Made by a program: the position numbers and the translations under genes. Positions 36,042 to 45,054 of a stretch of 64,000 nt of DNA are shown here, piece after piece; the stretch's first letter is position 1; the number at the start of each line of letters is the position of its first letter. Source of the stretch: Micromonospora kangleipakensis (GTDB lineage: Bacteria; Actinomycetota; Actinomycetes; Mycobacteriales; Micromonosporaceae). The notes below the pieces were generated by a model. The model saw only the letters and a list, made by a program, of their open reading frames with translations, ran no database searches and was not told the origin of the DNA. The stretch is taken from assembly GCF_004217615.1 (NCBI RefSeq), contig NZ_SHLD01000001.1:5890001-5954000 (forward strand). The letters run 5' to 3'.

Positions 36042-36272
36042 ATGACCACTCCCCGCCCTGCCGACGAGGCGCCGATCTGCTCGGCCCGCGGATGTCGCAA
36101 TCCCGCCGCCTGGGCGCTGCGCTGGAACAATCCCCGCCTGCACGACCCCGACCGGCGCAAGACCTGGCTCGCCTGTCCCGAGCACCGGGAATCGCTCGGC
36201 GCGTTTCTCGACGCGCGTGGCTTCCTGCGCGAGGTGGCGGCGGTGGCCGGATCGCCTACGCTCGAAGGGTGA
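36042..36272 (+). CDS. Small conserved protein with paired Cys
   Basis: 76 residues, widespread in actinobacteria to my knowledge but of unknown function. It contains CSARGCRNPAAWALRWNNPRLH and WLACPEHRESLGAFL; two Cys pairs plus His residues suggest a small zinc-binding unit. The start is fixed by a -10 box seven bases upstream. It ends 22 bases before two PH-domain genes on the same strand and may be cotranscribed with them. Confidence 0.75.
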   Translation: MTTPRPADEAPICSARGCRNPAAWALRWNNPRLHDPDRRKTWLACPEHRESLGAFLDARGFLREVAAVAGSPTLEG

Positions 36273-36294
36273 GTGAGCGCAGCGGATCACCCCG

Positions 36295-36822
36295 GTGAAC
36301 GGTGACGACCTCGCCGGGCCGCCGTCGGCCCCGGCCGGCCCGCTGGAGCCGTGGCCGGACACCGTCCGCTGGCAGCCGATCTCCCGCGACCTGATCTGGG
36401 TGGAGCTGATCCGGCTCGGCGTGCTGCTGGCCGTCCTGCTGATCGGGCTCGGCCTCGGCTGGGCGTTCAGCGGGCACTGGCTCTTCGGCGCCGCCCTCGG
36501 CGTGGTCGTCCTGCTGGCCGGTTGGCGGGTGGCCACCATCGTCCGCGCGGTGCAGGCCTGGGGGTACGCCGAGCGGGAGCACGACCTGCTGGTCCGGCAC
36601 GGGCTGCTGGTCCGGCGGCTCTCCATCGTCCCGTACTCGCGGATGCAGTTCGTCGACGTCAGCGCCGGCCCGCTGGAGCGGGCGTTCGACCTGGCCACCG
36701 TGCAGCTGCACACGGCCGCGGCGGCGAGCGACGCGCGGGTGCCCGGCCTGCGGCCGGCGGAGGCCTCCCGGCTGCGCGACCGGCTGACCGCGCTCGGCGA
36801 GGACCGGGCGGAGGGCCTGTGA
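36295..36822 (+). CDS. PH-domain (bPH2) membrane protein, YdbS-like
   Basis: 175 residues: polar N-terminus, two adjacent membrane helices (LIRLGVLLAVLLIGLGLGWAF and LFGAALGVVVLLAGWRVAT), then the bPH2 domain with VRHGLLVRRLSIVPYSRMQFVDVSAGPLER. The GTG at 36295 follows CACCCCG and is the best in-frame start. It overlaps the next gene in a GTGA junction; the two are a known pair (YdbS/YdbT type) of unknown membrane function. Confidence 0.82.
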   Translation: MNGDDLAGPPSAPAGPLEPWPDTVRWQPISRDLIWVELIRLGVLLAVLLIGLGLGWAFSGHWLFGAALGVVVLLAGWRVATIVRAVQAWGYAEREHDLLVRHGLLVRRLSIVPYSRMQFVDVSAGPLERAFDLATVQLHTAAAASDARVPGLRPAEASRLRDRLTALGEDRAEGL

Positions 36823-38519
36823 GCGACGGTTCGGCCGACCCGCGGCCCGACGCACCGCCACCCCACGGCCCCGAACCGGTCCCGCCACCCGCCGGCCCGG
36901 ACCGGCCCCCCTCGCCGCACGCGCCACGACCCGCCGCCCACGACCCCGCCCAGCCGCCCTGGCCGACGGCCCCGCGACCGGGCGCGGCCCAGCCGCCCGG
37001 ACCGCAGGTCGGCGCCCCCGGCCCGGCCCAGCCGTACTGGCCGACCGGGCCACACGCCGCCGCCCCCGGCCCGGCCCAGCCGTACTGGCCGACCGGGCCA
37101 CACGCCGTCCCGGCCCACTGGCCGGTCGCGCCGCACTCCGGGGCGCCAGCGCCCGGGACCGCCGGGCAGGGCTGGCCCGGGGTGCCCGGCGTCGCTCCCC
37201 CGCCCGGCGAGGAGCCCCGGCAGCGGCTGCACCCGTTGAGTCCCGCGCTGCACGGCGCCAAGTCGCTGGTGGTGGTGATCGCCGGCCTCTCCTGGTCCAC
37301 GCTCTCCCGGGTGGGCTTCGGCTGGTTCGCCGCGATGGCCGCGGTGCTCGCCCTCGGCGCCACCGTGCTGGCCGTGATCAGCTGGTACAACACCGGCTAC
37401 CACATCGTGGGCCGGGAGCTGCGGGTGCACGAGGGGCTGATCTGGCGGCGTACCCGGGCCATCCCGCTGGAACGGTTGCAGGCCGTCGAGGTGGTCCGGC
37501 CGCTGCTGGCCCAGCTCACCGGGCTGGCGGAGCTGCGCCTGGAGGTGGTCGGCGGGGGCAAGACCGAGGCGCCGCTGGCGTACCTGGGGGTGGCCGAGGC
37601 GGCCGCGCTGCGCCAGCGCCTGCTCGCCGTCGCCGGCCGCACGCCGGAGGCCGTCGCGCCCACCGCCGGCCCGGCCGCCGCGCCGGCGCCGGCCGGGCGC
37701 CGGCTGCACACGGTACGCAACACGGACCTGCTGGTCAGCCAGCTGCTCACCCCGCAGGCGTTCCTGCTCCCGTTCGGCGTGGCCTTCGTGGTGGCGCAGT
37801 TCCTCTCGGCGGGTTCCTGGTCCTTCATCGCGGTCGCCAGCACGCTGACCGCGATGGCGGGCGTGCTGCTGCAACCCGTCCGCCGGGTGCTCGACGACTG
37901 GGCCTTCCGGCTGGACCGGGACGGCGACACGCTGCGCATCCGCAACGGCCTGCTGGAGACCCGGGCGCAGACGGTGCCGCTGCACCGGGTGCAGACCGTC
38001 GGGGTGACCTGGCCGCTGCTCTGGCGGATGAAGGGCTGGCTGCGGCTGCGGCTGGAGGTGGCCGGCTACTCGGCCGCCGAACCGGACGACCGGAACCGCC
38101 CCGACCGGCTGCTCCCCGTCGGCGACCTGCGCACCGGCGAGCTGGTGGTGGCGGAGGTGCTGCCCGGCGTACGCCTCACCGCGCTGCCGCTGACCCGGCC
38201 GCCGCGGCGGGCCCGCTGGCTGCGCCCGCTGAGCCGGTCGGCGATCGGGGCGGGCCTCGACGAGCGCGTCTTCGCCGCCCGCTCCGGCCTGCTCACCCGG
38301 CGGTTGGCGATCGTCCCGTACGCCCGGATCCAGAGCGTGCGGGTGACGCAGGGGCCGGCGCAGCGGCGGCTGCGGTTGGCCACCGTGCACGCGGACACGG
38401 CCGGCGGGGCCGGTGCGGCCGCGCACGACCGGGACGTGGCCGAGGCCTGGCAGCTGGCGGCGGAGCTGACCGCGCGGGCGCACGCCGCCCGCCGCGCCGG
38501 CGGCGACCCACTCTCCTGA
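36819..38519 (+). CDS. PH-domain (bPH2) membrane protein, YdbT-like, with long Pro-rich N-terminus
   Basis: 566 residues. The first 130 residues are Pro/Gly/Ala-rich and disordered-looking. Three bPH2 domains follow, each after a pair of membrane helices: HEGLIWRRTRAIPLERLQAVEVV, RNGLLETRAQTVPLHRVQTVGV and RSGLLTRRLAIVPYARIQSVRV. This is the YdbT architecture. The Pro-rich part holds a 48-base near-tandem repeat (37014-37061 and 37062-37109) encoding APGPAQPYWPTGPHA twice. GTG start at 36819 overlaps the previous stop. Confidence 0.85.
   Translation: MSDGSADPRPDAPPPHGPEPVPPPAGPDRPPSPHAPRPAAHDPAQPPWPTAPRPGAAQPPGPQVGAPGPAQPYWPTGPHAAAPGPAQPYWPTGPHAVPAHWPVAPHSGAPAPGTAGQGWPGVPGVAPPPGEEPRQRLHPLSPALHGAKSLVVVIAGLSWSTLSRVGFGWFAAMAAVLALGATVLAVISWYNTGYHIVGRELRVHEGLIWRRTRAIPLERLQAVEVVRPLLAQLTGLAELRLEVVGGGKTEAPLAYLGVAEAAALRQRLLAVAGRTPEAVAPTAGPAAAPAPAGRRLHTVRNTDLLVSQLLTPQAFLLPFGVAFVVAQFLSAGSWSFIAVASTLTAMAGVLLQPVRRVLDDWAFRLDRDGDTLRIRNGLLETRAQTVPLHRVQTVGVTWPLLWRMKGWLRLRLEVAGYSAAEPDDRNRPDRLLPVGDLRTGELVVAEVLPGVRLTALPLTRPPRRARWLRPLSRSAIGAGLDERVFAARSGLLTRRLAIVPYARIQSVRVTQGPAQRRLRLATVHADTAGGAGAAAHDRDVAEAWQLAAELTARAHAARRAGGDPLS
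37014..37109. repeat. 48-base tandem repeat in coding sequence
   Basis: Two copies of a unit encoding APGPAQPYWPTGPHA plus one more residue, differing only at the last codon. It lies in the disordered N-terminal part of the PH-domain protein. Confidence 0.8.
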
Positions 38520-38538
38520 CCGGGCCGACGGCGACCCG

Positions 38539-39621
38539 TCAGCGGTCGGCCGGTACCGGCGCGGAGTCGGCGGCCGCGTCCCGTCCCACCTGCGGGCCGG
38601 CGGCGGGGGTCGCCCGATCCGCCGCGGGGCCGTCCGTGACCGCCGCCGGCTCCGCCGACGCGGGCACGCTCCGCGCGCGCCGGGTCGCCCACCAGCGTTC
38701 GGCCAGGCCGACGACGAGGAAGGTGATCCCGACGTACGCCCAGCCGACCAGCACGTCGATCATGTAGTGCTCGCCGCTGTAGACCAGGGTGAACGTCATC
38801 GCCAGCGGGTACGCCAGCAGCAGCGGCCACCAGCGCCGCCGGGTGGCGCCCAGGAAGAACAGCACCACGAAGAGGGCGAACGCGGTGTGCAGGGAGGGCA
38901 TCGCGGCCACCGGGTTGGCGGCGATCTGGCCGGCGTTGAGCAGGTTGCCCGCGCCGTGCATGCCGAACGCCTTCCAGCCCCGGGTGGAGATCCGGGCGAC
39001 CTCGGTGAGCAGGCCGTTCTGCGCGGCCCACCAGGGCGGCGCGGCCGGGTAGACGAAGTAGGTGACCAGCCCGGCGGCGCAGAGGAACCCCCACCGCCGC
39101 ATGTACGCCGCCCAGCGCGTCCGGTCCCGCAGCCAGAGCACCGCGGCGGCGGCCAGGGTCACCACGAAGTGAGAGAAGTAGACCCAGCTGACCAGCACGT
39201 CCCACCAGTGCACGTCGGGCCGGTAGAGGTGCTGCTGCAACCAGACGGTGGGGACCTCGCCACCGGTGGCCCAGCCGAGCAGGAACCGGTCGGCGACGAT
39301 CAACTCCATCGCGTGCGGCGTCGCCCCGTTGTCCGCGAACCCCCGGGAGAGGTTGTACGCGGCGAGCAGCAGCACCACCGGTACCCAGTCCCGGGCGAAC
39401 CGCAGGTGACTGCGCCACGGCCGGGAGGAGTTCCAGGCGACGGTGGCCGCCCAGATCCAGACGAACGCGTACGCCGGGTCGGTGGGCAGGCCGATGGCGA
39501 ACCAACCGGCCACGAACGCCACCGCCCAGACAGCCATGGCGACGACGCGGCGCCGCCCGCCGTCGGGCGACGCGGCCGGACCGGTCCGGGCGGGGGGCTG
39601 GGGATCTGTCACGACGGCCAT
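38539..39621 (-). CDS. PAP2-superfamily phosphatase/phosphotransferase
   Basis: 360 residues with about seven membrane segments. Active-site pattern of the AUR1/inositol-phosphate branch: YPAAPPWW, then MPSLHTAFALFV with the Ser-His pair, and SGEHYMIDVLVGW with the nucleophilic His. The C-terminal 45 residues are Ala/Pro-rich and charged. ATG at 39619-39621 is supported by TAACCT (39635-39630) eight bases upstream on the minus strand. The likely substrate is an isoprenoid or phospholipid phosphate. Confidence 0.85.
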   Translation of the reverse strand: MAVVTDPQPPARTGPAASPDGGRRRVVAMAVWAVAFVAGWFAIGLPTDPAYAFVWIWAATVAWNSSRPWRSHLRFARDWVPVVLLLAAYNLSRGFADNGATPHAMELIVADRFLLGWATGGEVPTVWLQQHLYRPDVHWWDVLVSWVYFSHFVVTLAAAAVLWLRDRTRWAAYMRRWGFLCAAGLVTYFVYPAAPPWWAAQNGLLTEVARISTRGWKAFGMHGAGNLLNAGQIAANPVAAMPSLHTAFALFVVLFFLGATRRRWWPLLLAYPLAMTFTLVYSGEHYMIDVLVGWAYVGITFLVVGLAERWWATRRARSVPASAEPAAVTDGPAADRATPAAGPQVGRDAAADSAPVPADR

Positions 39622-39920
39622 CGCGGTCAAGGTTAACGGCGGGCGGCGGGCGGACCGACGCCGACCACCGCCCGTCGCGCGGACCGGGCGGCGACCGGCC
39701 CCACCACCCGCGCCGGCAGCGCCCGCCCGCGGCGCCGGCACCGGCCCGACCGATCACGCCGGTGGTACCCGCCGACGGCGGTCGCCGGGACCGGCGCCGT
39801 CGACCGCGTCGGTGGTACCCGCCGGGACCGGCCCGGCCGGCCGCGACGACGGGCGCGCCGGGATCCACCGGTTGTCGCCCGGCGTGACGCGGGCGGTGGG
39901 CGAGCACCTACGCTGGGACC
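39622..39920. other. Intergenic region without a gene
   Basis: 299 bases between the divergent PAP2 and thioesterase genes, extremely GC-rich. It holds two copies of GGTGGTACCCGCCG (near 39761 and 39811) and the promoters of both flanking genes. No open frame here has supporting features. Confidence 0.6.
39909..39914 (+). promoter_or_regulatory. -10 box TACGCT for a leaderless transcript
   Basis: TACGCT ends six bases before the ATG at 39921. Confidence 0.5.
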
Positions 39921-40325
39921 ATGCACGAGCCGCCGGAGCCCTCCTTCGCGCCGGGCCTGACCGCCCGGGTCGAGCTGACCGTCACCGACGCCGACACCGC
40001 GCAGGCGGTGGGCTCCGGGGACGTGCCGGTGCTCGGCACCCCCCGGGTGCTGGCCCTGGCCGAGGCGGCGACCGTGGCCGCGACCGCCACCCGGATGCCG
40101 GCCGGGCAGACCACCGTCGGGCTGCGGGTCGAGCTGGACCACCGGGTTCCCACGCCGGTCGGCCGGACGGTGGTCGCGCAGGCCCGCCTCGCCACGGTCG
40201 ACGGTCGACGGCTGCTCTTCGAGGTGACGGTCGCCGACGGCGGGGAGACCGTCGCCGAGGCACGGGTCGAGCGGGTGCTGGTCGACCGGCAACGCTTCGT
40301 CGAGCGCGCCTCGCGGGCGTCATGA
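39921..40325 (+). CDS. Hotdog-fold thioesterase, FlK-like
   Basis: 134 residues. The hotdog fold is suggested by GSGDVPVLGTPRVLALAEAATVAA (central helix with a Glu) and the strand VGLRVELDHRVPTPVGRTVVAQARLATVDGRRLLFEVTVADGGETVAEARVERVLVD. This closely follows the layout of fluoroacetyl-CoA thioesterase-like proteins; the natural acyl-CoA is unknown. It overlaps the metallo-hydrolase gene in an ATGA junction, so the two probably work in one pathway. Confidence 0.8.
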   Translation: MHEPPEPSFAPGLTARVELTVTDADTAQAVGSGDVPVLGTPRVLALAEAATVAATATRMPAGQTTVGLRVELDHRVPTPVGRTVVAQARLATVDGRRLLFEVTVADGGETVAEARVERVLVDRQRFVERASRAS

Positions 40326-41152
40326 ACGGCCGCTTCGTCGAGGTCGCCGACGGCGTCCACGTGCTGCGGGAGCCGCTGCTCCAGGTCAACGTCACGCTGG
40401 TGGTGGGCGACGGCGCGGCGCTGCTGGTGGACACCCTCTCCACCGCGGGCCAGGCGCGCGACCTGGCCGCCGCGGCCCGGGCGGTCACCCCGCACCCGTG
40501 GATCGTGGTCAACACCCACCACCACTTCGACCACTGCTTCGGCAACGCCACGCTGGCCGCCGACCCGCCCCGGCCGGTGTACGCGCACGAGCTGGCCGCC
40601 GCGGCGCAGCGCGAGCGCCCCGACCAGCTGCGCCGGGCCGCGTACGAGGAGATCCGCGAGGAGCGGCCGGCGCTCGCCGCCGAGCTGGCCGACACGGTGC
40701 TGCTGGCCCCGACGCACACCGTGCACACCGAGACGGTGCTGGACGTCGGCGGGCGGCGCGTGGTGCTGCGCCACCCGGGGCACGGGCACACCGACGCCGA
40801 CCTGGTGGTCCACGTGCCCGACGCGGACGTGCTGGTCGCCGGCGACCTGGTCGAGCAGAGCGGGCCGCCGGCCTTCGAGGAGTCGTACCCGCTGCAGTGG
40901 CCGGACGCGGTCGCCGACCTGCTCCGGCTCACCACCCCCGCGACGGTGGTGGTGCCCGGGCACGGCGACCCGGTCGACGTCGAGTTCGTCCGCGCTCAGC
41001 ACGCCCAGCTCGTCGAGCAGGCCTGGATGATCCGCGCCGGCCACACCGGCAGCGCCCCGCCCGAGCGGGTGGCCGCGGAGTCCCCATTCGGCGCCCGCCC
41101 CGGCCTGATCGCCGCCCGCCGCGGCTACGCCGACCTGAACGGCACCCTCTAA
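40322..41152 (+). CDS. Metallo-beta-lactamase-fold hydrolase
   Basis: 276 residues. The metal-binding motif is VNTHHHFDHCFGN, with further ligands in HPGHGHTDADLV (His), VLVAGDLVEQ (Asp) and VVVPGHGDPVD (His). Zinc hydrolase of the glyoxalase II/lactonase type; substrate unknown. Translation is coupled to the thioesterase gene. It converges on the PfkB kinase; 41153-41341 between them has no clear terminator. Confidence 0.85.
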   Translation: MNGRFVEVADGVHVLREPLLQVNVTLVVGDGAALLVDTLSTAGQARDLAAAARAVTPHPWIVVNTHHHFDHCFGNATLAADPPRPVYAHELAAAAQRERPDQLRRAAYEEIREERPALAAELADTVLLAPTHTVHTETVLDVGGRRVVLRHPGHGHTDADLVVHVPDADVLVAGDLVEQSGPPAFEESYPLQWPDAVADLLRLTTPATVVVPGHGDPVDVEFVRAQHAQLVEQAWMIRAGHTGSAPPERVAAESPFGARPGLIAARRGYADLNGTL

Positions 41153-41341
41153 CCCCACCCCACCCCACCCGGCCCCGGCCCCGGCCCATCCGACGGGGGA
41201 CGCATCCGAAAGGAACAGAGCCGGTCGAGCTCGGCGACCGACGATCGGCACGCCGCCACCTCCTCGCCGGCGAGTCGGACGAGTTGCTGGGTGACCGCCA
41301 CGCGCCGGAATGTGCCAGAGCGAAGCGGCCGGCCACGAGCC

Positions 41342-42274
41342 TCAGTCGGTGAACCGCCGCGACACCTCGGCGCGGGTGGGCATGGCGACGGCCCCGCCGG
41401 AAGACTCGCAGACCAGCGCGGCCACCCGCAGGGCGAAGGCCACCCGCTGCTGCCAGCCGGCCGGGTCCGCGGGCTCGCCGTCGACGAGCAGGTCGGCGAT
41501 GAGCGCGCCCATCACCGAGTCGCCGGCGCCGGTGGCGTCCACCGCCCGGACCTTCGGCGCAGGAATCCGTACCACGTCGGGGCCGGCGGCGACCAGCGCC
41601 CCGGCCGCGCCGAGGGTGACCACGACGGTCCCCGCGCCCAACTCGCGCAGGTACGCGGCGACCCCCTCGACCGGCTCACCGGGGTAGAGCACCTCGGCGT
41701 CGGCGGTGCTGAGCTTGACCAGGTGCGCGCTGGCGGCGAACTCGGCCACCACCTCCCGCAGCCGCGCGAGGGCCCCCGGCCTGCCCAGCAGTCGGAGCCG
41801 GACGTTCGGGTCGAACACCCGCAGCGCGCCGGCGATCGACCAGGCCCGACGCGCCGCGGCGCGCACCGGCGGGTCGAGCAGCACGACCGATCCGCAGTAG
41901 AGCACGTCGGCGCCCTCGACCAGCGCCACGTCCAGGTGGTCGGCGGTGAGCAGCGCGTACGACCGCGGCTCGCCGTAGAAGCGGAAGTCCGGTTCGGGGC
42001 CGGCGAAGGTGGCCACGGCCAGGGCGGTCGGCGCCGGTACGGTCACCGTGCCGGCCAGCCCGACCCCGGCGGCGCGCAGGAAGGCGCGGATCCGGTCGGC
42101 GAGCGCGTCGTCGCCGAGCGACCCGACGAACTGGACGTCCCCGCCGAGCCGGGCCACCGCCACGGCCACGTTGAGCGGGCCGCCGCCGATCGCCTGTCGG
42201 TAGACGGGCTGCCCCTCGTATTCGGCGTCGAGCAGGTCGACCAGCGCCTCGCCGAGCACCACCGCGTAACCCAT
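41342..42274 (-). CDS. PfkB-family carbohydrate kinase
   Basis: 310 residues, ribokinase fold. PfkB signature 1 lies in the N-terminal region (GGGPLNVAVAVARLGGDVQFVGSLG); signature 2, with the catalytic Asp and anion hole, is VRAVDATGAGDSVMGALIADLL. ATP-dependent phosphorylation of a sugar such as fructose; the specificity is not readable. The ATG at 42272-42274 has GGAGGGG upstream. It stands alone, divergent from the SnoaL-like gene. Confidence 0.87.
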   Translation of the reverse strand: MGYAVVLGEALVDLLDAEYEGQPVYRQAIGGGPLNVAVAVARLGGDVQFVGSLGDDALADRIRAFLRAAGVGLAGTVTVPAPTALAVATFAGPEPDFRFYGEPRSYALLTADHLDVALVEGADVLYCGSVVLLDPPVRAAARRAWSIAGALRVFDPNVRLRLLGRPGALARLREVVAEFAASAHLVKLSTADAEVLYPGEPVEGVAAYLRELGAGTVVVTLGAAGALVAAGPDVVRIPAPKVRAVDATGAGDSVMGALIADLLVDGEPADPAGWQQRVAFALRVAALVCESSGGAVAMPTRAEVSRRFTD

Positions 42275-42324
42275 GTCCCCTCCACCGTCCGATCTTGTCG
42301 CACCAGGCTGGCACAGTGCCCGGC

Positions 42325-42699
42325 ATGATGAGCGCCGAAGCCACGGTATTGGCCTACTGGGCCGCGTGCGAAGCCCGGGACTGGGAACGGTTCGGCACGC
42401 TGCTTGCCGACGACATGGTCTACGACCTGCCGCAGACCCGGGAACGGATCCACGGTCGGGCCGCCTATCTGCGGTTCAATCAGGAGTATCCCGGTGACTG
42501 GCACGTTTCCGTGGTGCGTGCCGTGGGCGACGGGCGACGGGCGGCCACCTTGATCACCGTCACCGTCGACGGCACGCCCACCCCGGCGACGACGTTCTTC
42601 GACCTCGACGAGTCCGGCCTGATCCAGGCCATCACGGATTTCTGGCCGGAGCCCTACGATCCGCCCGCCGGTCGGGAGCATCTCGTGCAGCGATACTGA
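42325..42699 (+). CDS. SnoaL-like (NTF2-fold) protein
   Basis: 124 residues. Typical SnoaL-like pattern: N-terminal helix VLAYWAACEARDWERFGTLLADDMVYDLP, then RERIHGRAAYLRFNQEY, and a strand-rich C-terminal half with FFDLDESGLIQAITDFWPEPYDPP. These fold as cone-shaped isomerases, hydrolases or binding proteins; the activity is unknown. Either of two adjacent ATGs (42325, 42328) could start it. Confidence 0.75.
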   Translation: MMSAEATVLAYWAACEARDWERFGTLLADDMVYDLPQTRERIHGRAAYLRFNQEYPGDWHVSVVRAVGDGRRAATLITVTVDGTPTPATTFFDLDESGLIQAITDFWPEPYDPPAGREHLVQRY

Positions 42700-42899
42700 G
42701 ACATCGACGTTCGACTACTGCGTCGGGTGCCGGCGCGTGGTGGGATGGCGCTGCCGGACGGGTTGCGGGGGGCTGCCGCGCCACCGGCGCCGGGACTGAG
42801 CCGACGCGAGGGCAGACCGGTCCTTCACCGCGAGCCGGACGGGCACCAACACCCTCCCCACGGTCACCTGCTCCGGCCGCTGACCCCGTCCTGAAACGG

Positions 42900-42950
42900 T
42901 CAAGAGGTTTGCGTCCCCGGAGCGAACCCCGGCGGACGCCAACCTCTTGA
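42900..42950. repeat. 51-base palindrome between convergent genes
   Basis: 42900-42916 and 42934-42950 form 17-base inverted arms with one mismatch (TCAAGAGGTTTGCGTCC and its partner) around a 17-base loop that contains its own CCGG/CCGG symmetry. It lies between the SnoaL-like gene (+) and asnB (-), so a bidirectional terminator is plausible. The arm resembles a motif I recall in many Micromonospora intergenic regions. The rest of 42700-42981 shows no gene. Confidence 0.7.
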
Positions 42951-42981
42951 TCGACAGCGACGGCCCCGGCGGGGCCGGCGG

Positions 42982-44943
42982 TCAGCGGACCATGCTGCCC
43001 ACGACGGGCTTGGTGAGGAGGGCGGACTGGTTGCGCTGGATGCCCGGGTCGAGGGTCTTGGCGACGAAGATGGCGTGCCAGATGCAGAAGATCAGCACGG
43101 TCCACACCTTGCGGGAGTGGTCGGCCTCCTCCCGCTTGTGCTCCTCCAGCAGCCGCATCGCGTACGACAGGTCGACCAGGTCGCCGGCGCCGGAGGTGGC
43201 CAGCACGTGCCGGGCCCACTCGTACATCTCGCCGCGCAGCCAGACCCGGGTCGGGGTCGGGAAGCCCAGCTTCTTCCGGTTGACGATGGCCGGCGGCACC
43301 ACGCCCTGCAGCGCCTGGCGCATGGCGTACTTGGTGGCGTCGGAGCGGGGCGGGAGCTTCAGGTCCACCGGGATGCCGGCCGCGACGTTGAAGACCTCGC
43401 GGTCGAGGAAGGGCACCCGCACCTCCAGCGAGTGCGCCATGGAGATCCGGTCGGCCTTGACCAGGATGTCGCCGCGCAGCCAGGTGTAGAGGTCGACGTA
43501 CTGCATCTTGGTGACGTCGTCCAGCTCGGTGCACTCGGCGTAGATCGGCGCGGTGACGTCGGTGTAGCGGACCGAGGGGTCGTAGCGGCGCAGCAGGTGC
43601 TGCTTCTCCTCCTCGGTGAACATCCGGGCGTTGCCGTAGTAGCGCTGCTCGATCGGGGTGGTGCCGCGCTCCAGGAAGCTCTTGCCCTTGACCCCCTGCG
43701 GGATGGCCTTGGAGACCGCCCGCAGCCCCTTCTGCACGCCGCCGGGCAGGCCGTTGACCGTGCCGAGGGAGAGCGGCTCCCGGTAGATCGTGTAGCCGCC
43801 GAAGAACTCGTCCGCGCCCTCGCCGGAGAGGACCACGGTGACGTGCTCGGCGGCCTTCTTCGCCACGAAGTAGAGCGGGACCAGGGCCGGGTCGGCCACC
43901 GGGTCGTCCAGGTGCCAGACGATCTTCGGCAGCGCGTCGATCATGTCCTGCGGCCCGATCTTGGTCGGGATGGTGGTCACGTCGAGGTGCCGGGCCGACT
44001 CCTGGGCGACGTCGATCTCGGAGTAGCCCGGGACGTCGTAGCCGACGGTGAAGGTGAGGATGTTGGGGTTGAACTCGCGGGCCAGCGCGACCACCGCGGT
44101 GGAGTCGATGCCGCTGGAGAGGAACGAGCCGACCGGCACGTCCGAACGCATGTGCATCCGGACGCTCTCCCGCAGCGTCTCGCGGATCTCGTGGTAGAGC
44201 TTCTGCTCGTCGGAGACCGGTGCCGGCCGGAACACCGGCCGGTACCACCGGCGCACCTCGATCCGGCCGCCCGGCGTCCAGGTGAGGTACTCCCCCGACC
44301 CGATCCGGTTGATCCCCTTGTGCAGGGTGCCCGGCTCAGGGACGTACTGCAGGGTCAGGTAGTGGCTCAGGTTGGCCGCGTCGATCCCCGCGTCGCCGGC
44401 GTACGCCGACTGCGCGAACGGCAGCAGCGCCTTCTTCTCGGAGGCGAGGTAGAGGCCGTCGGCGGTCTCCAGGTAGTGCAGCGGCTTGATGCCGAAGTAG
44501 TCCCGGGCGCCGAACGCCCGCCGCTCCTGCCGGTCCCAGATGACGAAGGCGAACATGCCCCGCAGCCGGGTGAGCACCTGCTCGCCCCAGTAGTGGTAGC
44601 CGGCGACGATCACCTCGCCGTCGCCGTTGGTGGCGAACTGGGCCCCGAAGTCCCGGATCAGCTCGTCGCGCAGCTCGATGTAGTTGTAGATCTCGCCGTT
44701 GAAGGTGAGCAGGTAGCGCCCGTCCGCGTAGGGCAGCGGCTCGTGGCTGAGCGCCACGTCGATGATCGCCAGACGCTTGTGCGCGAACACCCCGTCCGCG
44801 TACCGGCCGGAGGCGTCGCCGACCACCTCGACCCCGGTCTCGTCCGGGCCGCGGTGGTGCAGGCACTCCAGTGCTCCGGCGATGTTGTCGCGGTGGGCGG
44901 CGGCGTCGCCGCGCGCGCTGAAGAAGGCCAGGAGTCCGCACAT
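42982..44943 (-). CDS. asnB: Asparagine synthetase, glutamine-hydrolysing
   Basis: 653 residues. The N-terminal Ntn glutaminase domain must begin with Cys after Met removal; the ATG at 44941-44943 gives MCGLLAFFSARG, and GGAAAG lies nine bases upstream. An ATG nine bases earlier would bury this Cys and is rejected. HHRGPDETG and LTFNGEIYN complete the glutaminase site. The synthetase domain has the PP-loop VGSFLSSGIDSTAVV, then VVLSGEGADEFFGGY and RVPFLDREVFNVA. The long frame upstream is a shadow of the aminopeptidase gene. Divergent from pepP. Confidence 0.92.
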   Translation of the reverse strand: MCGLLAFFSARGDAAAHRDNIAGALECLHHRGPDETGVEVVGDASGRYADGVFAHKRLAIIDVALSHEPLPYADGRYLLTFNGEIYNYIELRDELIRDFGAQFATNGDGEVIVAGYHYWGEQVLTRLRGMFAFVIWDRQERRAFGARDYFGIKPLHYLETADGLYLASEKKALLPFAQSAYAGDAGIDAANLSHYLTLQYVPEPGTLHKGINRIGSGEYLTWTPGGRIEVRRWYRPVFRPAPVSDEQKLYHEIRETLRESVRMHMRSDVPVGSFLSSGIDSTAVVALAREFNPNILTFTVGYDVPGYSEIDVAQESARHLDVTTIPTKIGPQDMIDALPKIVWHLDDPVADPALVPLYFVAKKAAEHVTVVLSGEGADEFFGGYTIYREPLSLGTVNGLPGGVQKGLRAVSKAIPQGVKGKSFLERGTTPIEQRYYGNARMFTEEEKQHLLRRYDPSVRYTDVTAPIYAECTELDDVTKMQYVDLYTWLRGDILVKADRISMAHSLEVRVPFLDREVFNVAAGIPVDLKLPPRSDATKYAMRQALQGVVPPAIVNRKKLGFPTPTRVWLRGEMYEWARHVLATSGAGDLVDLSYAMRLLEEHKREEADHSRKVWTVLIFCIWHAIFVAKTLDPGIQRNQSALLTKPVVGSMVR

Positions 44944-45054
44944 GGTGGTCATCTTTCCACGCGCCCGGAGCGGACGTCGCGGCACCGCAGGCTCTTCCCA
45001 CCCCGGTCCGCGCGGTACCGTCTGGACCAGCGACGAGGCGCAAGGAGGCGGATC

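Noticed and set aside
42715..42942. 75-residue minus-strand frame between the SnoaL-like and asnB genes
   Set aside because: Arg/Gln-rich, no domain, no ribosome binding site, poor third-position pattern.
44944..44952. Upstream ATG for asnB
   Set aside because: It would put three residues before the catalytic N-terminal Cys and destroy the glutaminase site.
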